Part shown: positions 32,669-36,139 of the stretch, one piece after another
Layout of the letters: the number at the start of each line of letters is the position of its first letter
Position numbering within the stretch: the stretch's first letter is position 1
DNA from: Flavobacteriaceae bacterium
Lineage (GTDB): Bacteria > Bacteroidota > Bacteroidia > Flavobacteriales > Flavobacteriaceae
Direction of reading: 5' to 3'
DNA length: 36,139 nt
NCBI GenBank assembly: GCA_947452415.1
Contig: CANGCT010000020.1
Span: forward strand, 1-36,139
The notes under the pieces: model-generated
Databases searched by the model: none
What the model saw: the letters and a program-made list of their open reading frames with translations, nothing else
What the model was told of the DNA's origin: nothing
Program-made: the position numbers and the translations under genes

Positions 32669-33646
32669 TTATTTGTACATAACTTTTTTGACAGCTTTAA
32701 CAACATCGGATGCATTTGGCAACCATTCTTTCAATAAAGTTGGAGAATAAGGCGCAGGTGTATCGGCAGTGGTGATTCTTTGCACTGGAGCATCTAGAAA
32801 ATCAAATGCCTTATCTTGAACCATATAAGTAATTTCGGATGCTACACTTGCAAAAGGCCAAGCTTCTTCAAGAACTACCAAACGGTTTGTTTTTTTTACC
32901 GAATTGATGATTGTATCATAATCTAACGGACGTACGGTTCTTAAATCGATAATTTCACAAGAAATTCCTTCTTTGGTCAATTCATTGGCAGCGATATGAG
33001 CCTCTTTAATAATTTTACCAAAAGAAACAATAGTTACATCCGTTCCTGCTCTTTTAATATCGGCAACACCTAATGGAATTACATATTCACCTTCTGGAAC
33101 TTCTCCTTTATCCCCATACATTTGCTCACTTTCCATGAAAATAACTGGATCGTTGTCACGAATAGCTGCTTTCAACAAACCTTTGGCATCATAAACTGTT
33201 GATGGAACAACAACTTTTAGACCTGGAGTGTTAGCAAACCAATTTTCAAATGCTTGCGAGTGGGTAGCTCCTAATTGTCCTGCAGAAGCAGTTGGTCCTC
33301 GAAAAACCATTGGCATTGGAAATTGTCCGGCCGACATTTGGCGCATTTTAGCAGCATTGTTAATTATTTGATCAATACCTACTAACGAGAAATTGAACGT
33401 CATATATTCTACAATAGGACGACAACCATTCATTGCTGAACCTACTGCAATTCCGGCGAAACCTAATTCTGCAATTGGAGTATCAATAACACGTTTTGGC
33501 CCGAATTCGTCCAACATACCTTTAGATGCTTTGTAAGCGCCATTGTATTCGGCAACTTCCTCACCCATTAAATATACTGATTCATCGCGACGCATTTCTT
33601 CACTCATTGCCTCACAAATTGCTTCTCTAAACTGTATCGTTCTCAT
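32669..33646 (-). CDS. pdhB: Pyruvate dehydrogenase E1 component, beta subunit
   Basis: 325 residues from MRTIQFREAICEAMSEEM; a longer frame to 33682 is rejected because it runs over the promoter box region and adds a non-conserved leader. Forms the alpha2beta2 E1 that decarboxylates pyruvate using thiamine diphosphate. Seen: GEEVAEYNGAYKASKGMLDE, DTPIAELGFAGIAVGSAMNG, FRGPTASAGQLGATHSQAFE, MESEQMYGDKGEVPEGEY, and the C-terminal domain VTIVSFGKIIKEA with ISCEIIDLRTVRPLDYDTII. The alpha-subunit gene is not in the window. A branched-chain or acetoin E1 beta is possible but fits less well. Single-gene unit. Confidence 0.93.
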   Translation of the reverse strand: MRTIQFREAICEAMSEEMRRDESVYLMGEEVAEYNGAYKASKGMLDEFGPKRVIDTPIAELGFAGIAVGSAMNGCRPIVEYMTFNFSLVGIDQIINNAAKMRQMSAGQFPMPMVFRGPTASAGQLGATHSQAFENWFANTPGLKVVVPSTVYDAKGLLKAAIRDNDPVIFMESEQMYGDKGEVPEGEYVIPLGVADIKRAGTDVTIVSFGKIIKEAHIAANELTKEGISCEIIDLRTVRPLDYDTIINSVKKTNRLVVLEEAWPFASVASEITYMVQDKAFDFLDAPVQRITTADTPAPYSPTLLKEWLPNASDVVKAVKKVMYK

Positions 33647-33679
33647 ATAAAAAATTTTCTTTAAATCAAATTTGGATAG

Positions 33680-33687
33680 CAAAAGTA
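33680..33687 (-). promoter_or_regulatory. -7 promoter box of pdhB
   Basis: Minus-strand TACTTTTG matches TAnnTTTG, identical to the rpsU box, 33 bases before the ATG at 33646. Confidence 0.55.
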
Positions 33688-34901
33688 AAAATTAAAAATG
33701 ATAAAAGTATTTTTTGAATGCTTTTTATAAATTGTTTTATCAAAAAAAGAGAATTGTTTTTAACGAAAACGATGTAATTAATTAAATGAAGTCTTTTTCG
33801 CTTTTTTAAATCCTCTTTTTTACCTCCTCGGTAGTTGGATTTAAATAATTATAACCCGCTGGATGTAATTCAATTTATTTTACTTTTTTACCACAAAGAT
33901 TCATAGTTTTTCAAAAAAACAAGAGGCGTTTCACTTATTTAAAGATAATCATAGCTATGCGACTCGAGACCGAAGGTGGAACTTGTGAAGAATACCATAA
34001 ATTGGGATTATTCAATATTTTTTTCTTTGATTCTATGTGGTTAATTATATTAATTTATACTTATTTGAACTTTTTATTATTTGCACTCAACGAGTTAGTT
34101 TGGTTTTTTAGATTATTTTTATTTGACTTAAACAATTGCTACTAGTCTATATTGACAGGGAGTTTTATTTTAGGTTTAATCGCACCTCTACCCTTATATT
34201 GCTTACTACTTCGAAAAGACAGTAGAGGGAGAAAGAATGGATTTTTTTGTATAATTATTGCTTTACATTTTTAAAATTATCACTACTTTTTTGAGCCTTT
34301 TTAATATCAGAAAACTAATAAAAAATATTTCAATAATTATGGTATAAAATGTTCTCGCAAAGTCGCAGAGTAGCAAAATATTTCTATTTCATACTTTGTT
34401 TTTAAGTCTTTATGTAAAAAAATTGTTTTGCATCAATAAATATTGTAAACGAAGAATAATGTAAAAAAATAAATCGTTTTGGTAATAAATCTTATATCTG
34501 AAACCCTATAATCGTATTGATTATTTTTCTTTTTTTTTACAATTAATAGATATTTTTGGGGAGATAAATATATTGTTTTACTATGTATTCTTTAAGATTG
34601 ATAATAAACCCCGAAAAATCAATTTTAAAATTACAATTCGATTTTAGAATTTTTATACCTACCTAAAAGATTTTAAAATACAACTAAAATATAATTTTAG
34701 AAAAATTAAGCAGCATAGAAATAATTGGCTTAACCTACAGTTATTTGAAGCGTTTTTTAAATCAATTCCCGTTTTTTTAGTCATAAGCTATTTAAAATTA
34801 TGTCTAAATAATTAGAATTGACATTTAGACATCTTTAAATTATTGATCTAATTTATTTTAGAAAGTTACCAATTTATTGTTAAATATGAAACATTCTAAA
34901 T
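33688..34901. other. 1.2-kb AT-rich region without a convincing gene
   Basis: Reading frames here are short and low complexity; the longest (33957-34145, 62 codons) has no homology I recognise and no promoter box. Contents seen: an imperfect inverted pair ACCACAAAGATTCATAG (33890-33906) and CTTTGATTCTATGTGGT (34025-34041); a GC-richer patch around 33958-33995; a period-8 run near 34354-34377 (CGCAAAGT CGCAGAGT AGCAAAAT); a 7-bp inverted pair CCTCTAC/GTAGAGG (34185-34191, 34222-34228); and a 10-bp inverted repeat ATGTCTAAAT/ATTTAGACAT (34800-34809, 34823-34832) 70 bases before the next gene. It may hold decayed repeats or an unannotated RNA. Confidence 0.6.
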
Positions 34902-34910
34902 ATGAAACAT
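34886..34910 (+). repeat. Duplicated start-codon region
   Basis: TAAATATGAAACAT occurs twice with a 16-base offset, so there are two ATG AAA CAT starts in different frames. Only the second (34902) opens into a signal peptide; the first reads a 20-codon frame that overlaps the gene's beginning. Confidence 0.75.
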
Positions 34911-36059
34911 CCTTGGTTGGTTTTATTGTTAACTGTACTTACAGTTAATTTAGTTAGTTCTCAAGATATTCTTTGGGAGAAAAGTTATGGCGGTAAACAA
35001 GCCGATTATCTTACGGATGCCATTCCTACTGCGGATTATGGATTTATCTTGGGAGGAAGTTCTTTAACGCCTAATAGAGATAACCCTTTAAGTAAGGGGA
35101 ATTATGACTATTGCATTTGGAAAGTAAAAGAAAACGGAGATATAGAATGGCAAAAAAGTTATGGTGGAAGCGATAATGATATGCTGTATAGCATTAAAGC
35201 AACCAAAGATGGTGGGTTTCTACTTGCAGGTATTTCAAACTCCTCTATTGGCGGACAAAAAAAAGACAATCGAATAGGGCAAAATGATATTTGGATATTG
35301 AAATTGGATGCTCGTGGTACTGAAATGTGGCAAAAAACATTGGGTGGATTATCAGAAGAGCAACTTGCCACTATAATCATCACAAAAGATAATGGATTTT
35401 TAATAGGTGCTAGTTCGGAGTCGGATGTTTGTAATTATAAAACATCTGAAACTAATAAAAATACCATTTATAAGAATGCAGATAGTAATGGTAGTTTAGA
35501 CTATTGGCTTGTAAAATTGAATTATAAAGGCGAATTGGAATGGCAAAAAACTATTGGTGGTACTTATTTAGATCAACTTCGAAGTGTTGTAACCACATTT
35601 GATGGAGGCTTTTTTGTAGGCGGTGTTTCTAATTCGGATAGTAATACCTTTAAAAGTAAAGACTGTAACGGACAAACCGATTTTTGGTATATGAAACTTA
35701 ATAGTAAAGGAGAAATTCTTTGGGAAACCACTTATGGAGGTGCTGGCGATGAAAATCTATATACGGTATTGGAAACCAAAGAGCACCAACTACTAGTAGC
35801 TGGAAATAGTAATAGCCTTAGTTTGCCAAATGGAACAACAACCGAAGGGTCGGATTATTTAGTTATGAAATTAGATACTGATGGCACGTTGCTGTGGGAA
35901 AAAACCTTTAGCAATAGTGACCAAGACGTGCTGACAAATGTGGTGCAAAATGAAGATGGGAGTTTGTTATTGTGTGGTTATAGCCCTCTAGTGGAAAATC
36001 CGGTCAAATTGACCACCACTTTCCAGTCTAAATTGACCACCATTTCCGGAGCAAACTGA
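34902..36059 (+). pseudogene. Exported WxKxYGG-repeat protein, 5' part, cut off by an insertion element
   Basis: Signal peptide MKHPWLVLLLTVLTVNLVSSQ, then six repeats of about 55-65 residues, each beginning like LWEKSYGG and continuing to DGGFLLAGISNS: at ILWEKSYGG, IEWQKSYGG, EMWQKTLGG, LEWQKTIGG, ILWETTYGG and LLWEKTFSN. This suggests a beta-propeller, as in large Bacteroidetes surface proteins that end in a type IX secretion sorting domain. The native sequence stops after LLLCGYS; the last 25 or so codons (VKLTTTFQSKLTTISGAN) come from the inserted repeats. No sorting domain remains, so the product is probably non-functional or mislocalised. The rest of the gene may lie beyond the element. 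Confidence 0.82.
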
Positions 36060-36139
36060 CCACCACTTTCCAGTTTAAATTGACCACCTAATTTTGGGGG
36101 TAAATTGACAATAAAAAACTATTCACTTTTTTCATGTTG
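35992..36139. mobile_element. Left end of an IS21-type insertion sequence (partial)
   Basis: Five copies of a unit YAAAYTGACCACCAYTTTCC start at 36005, 36029, 36052, 36076 and 36101 (spacing 23-25), the last two degenerate. Serial transposase-binding repeats at the ends are typical of the IS21 family (istA/istB). The outer tip may be TGGAAAATCC at 35992, by the TG...CA rule; the exact boundary is not certain. No transposase gene is inside the window. Confidence 0.75.

Noticed and set aside
33821-33828. Shine-Dalgarno-like AGGAGGT on the minus strand
   Set aside because: No ATG, GTG or TTG at a usable distance downstream, so it starts nothing.
33957-34145. 62-codon plus-strand ORF in the gene-free region
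   Set aside because: Low-complexity Phe/Leu-rich translation typical of AT-rich DNA, no promoter box, overlaps the inverted-pair block.
34354-34377. CGCAAAGT-type units as a possible CRISPR or rRNA-linked repeat
   Set aside because: Only three imperfect 8-base units with no spacers, and no rRNA or tRNA nearby; noted only as a short tandem run.

Overview
The window looks like chromosomal DNA from a Flavobacterium-like member of the Bacteroidetes. The DNA is AT-rich. It carries a SusC/SusD outer-membrane pair, a GLPGLI protein with a TonB-receptor-like partner, DUF2851, DUF5686 and Porin_10 family proteins, and a type IX-secretion style repeat protein. The promoters I can read have the Bacteroidetes -7 box TAnnTTTG, and nearly every start codon lacks a Shine-Dalgarno sequence. 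The clear exception is rpsU at the left edge, which has a near-perfect one.

Layout, left to right. (1) 1-5.2 kb, minus strand: the 5' part of rpsU, then (in transcription order) DUF2851, a mini PspC protein, a helix-hairpin-helix protein and an acyl-CoA dehydrogenase packed as an operon, then a cystathionine beta-synthase/cysteine synthase with CBS domains. (2) 5.4-12.3 kb, minus: a putative porin and a SusD/SusC uptake pair. (3) 12.5-15.5 kb: rnhB (plus) converging on lipB (minus), then a deoxynucleoside kinase and an unknown exported protein. (4) 15.8-20 kb: a GLPGLI protein and a large TonB-receptor-like protein (plus), converging on a small Spy/CpxP-like protein. (5) 20.3-23.7 kb, plus: a four-gene group with a small CxGKC protein, an MbnP-like lipoprotein, an MbnH/MauG-type dihaem peroxidase and a beta-barrel carrying a CDACGCS motif. 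I read it as a copper-handling locus with no methanobactin genes in view. (6) 23.7-33.7 kb, all minus: a small exported protein, lysS, a membrane pyrophosphatase with a Cys-rich tail, soluble pyrophosphatase, an AlkA-like glycosylase, a DUF5686 protein and pdhB. (7) 33.65-34.9 kb: an AT-rich region with no convincing gene. (8) 34.9-36.1 kb: the 5' part of a repeat-rich exported protein, cut off by what looks like the repeat-bearing end of an IS21-type insertion sequence running off the right edge.

The most interesting signals are the MbnP/MbnH-like copper group, the rpsU leader, the Cys-rich tail on the pyrophosphatase, and two families of dispersed intergenic repeats. The first family has three copies with conserved flanks around an unrelated hairpin, each just after a minus-strand stop codon. 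The second has two copies just upstream of the lysS and ppa promoters. Heptamer tandem arrays also sit exactly on gene ends. Several strong intrinsic terminators separate the transcription units and help to fix true start codons. No tRNA, rRNA or CRISPR array was seen.
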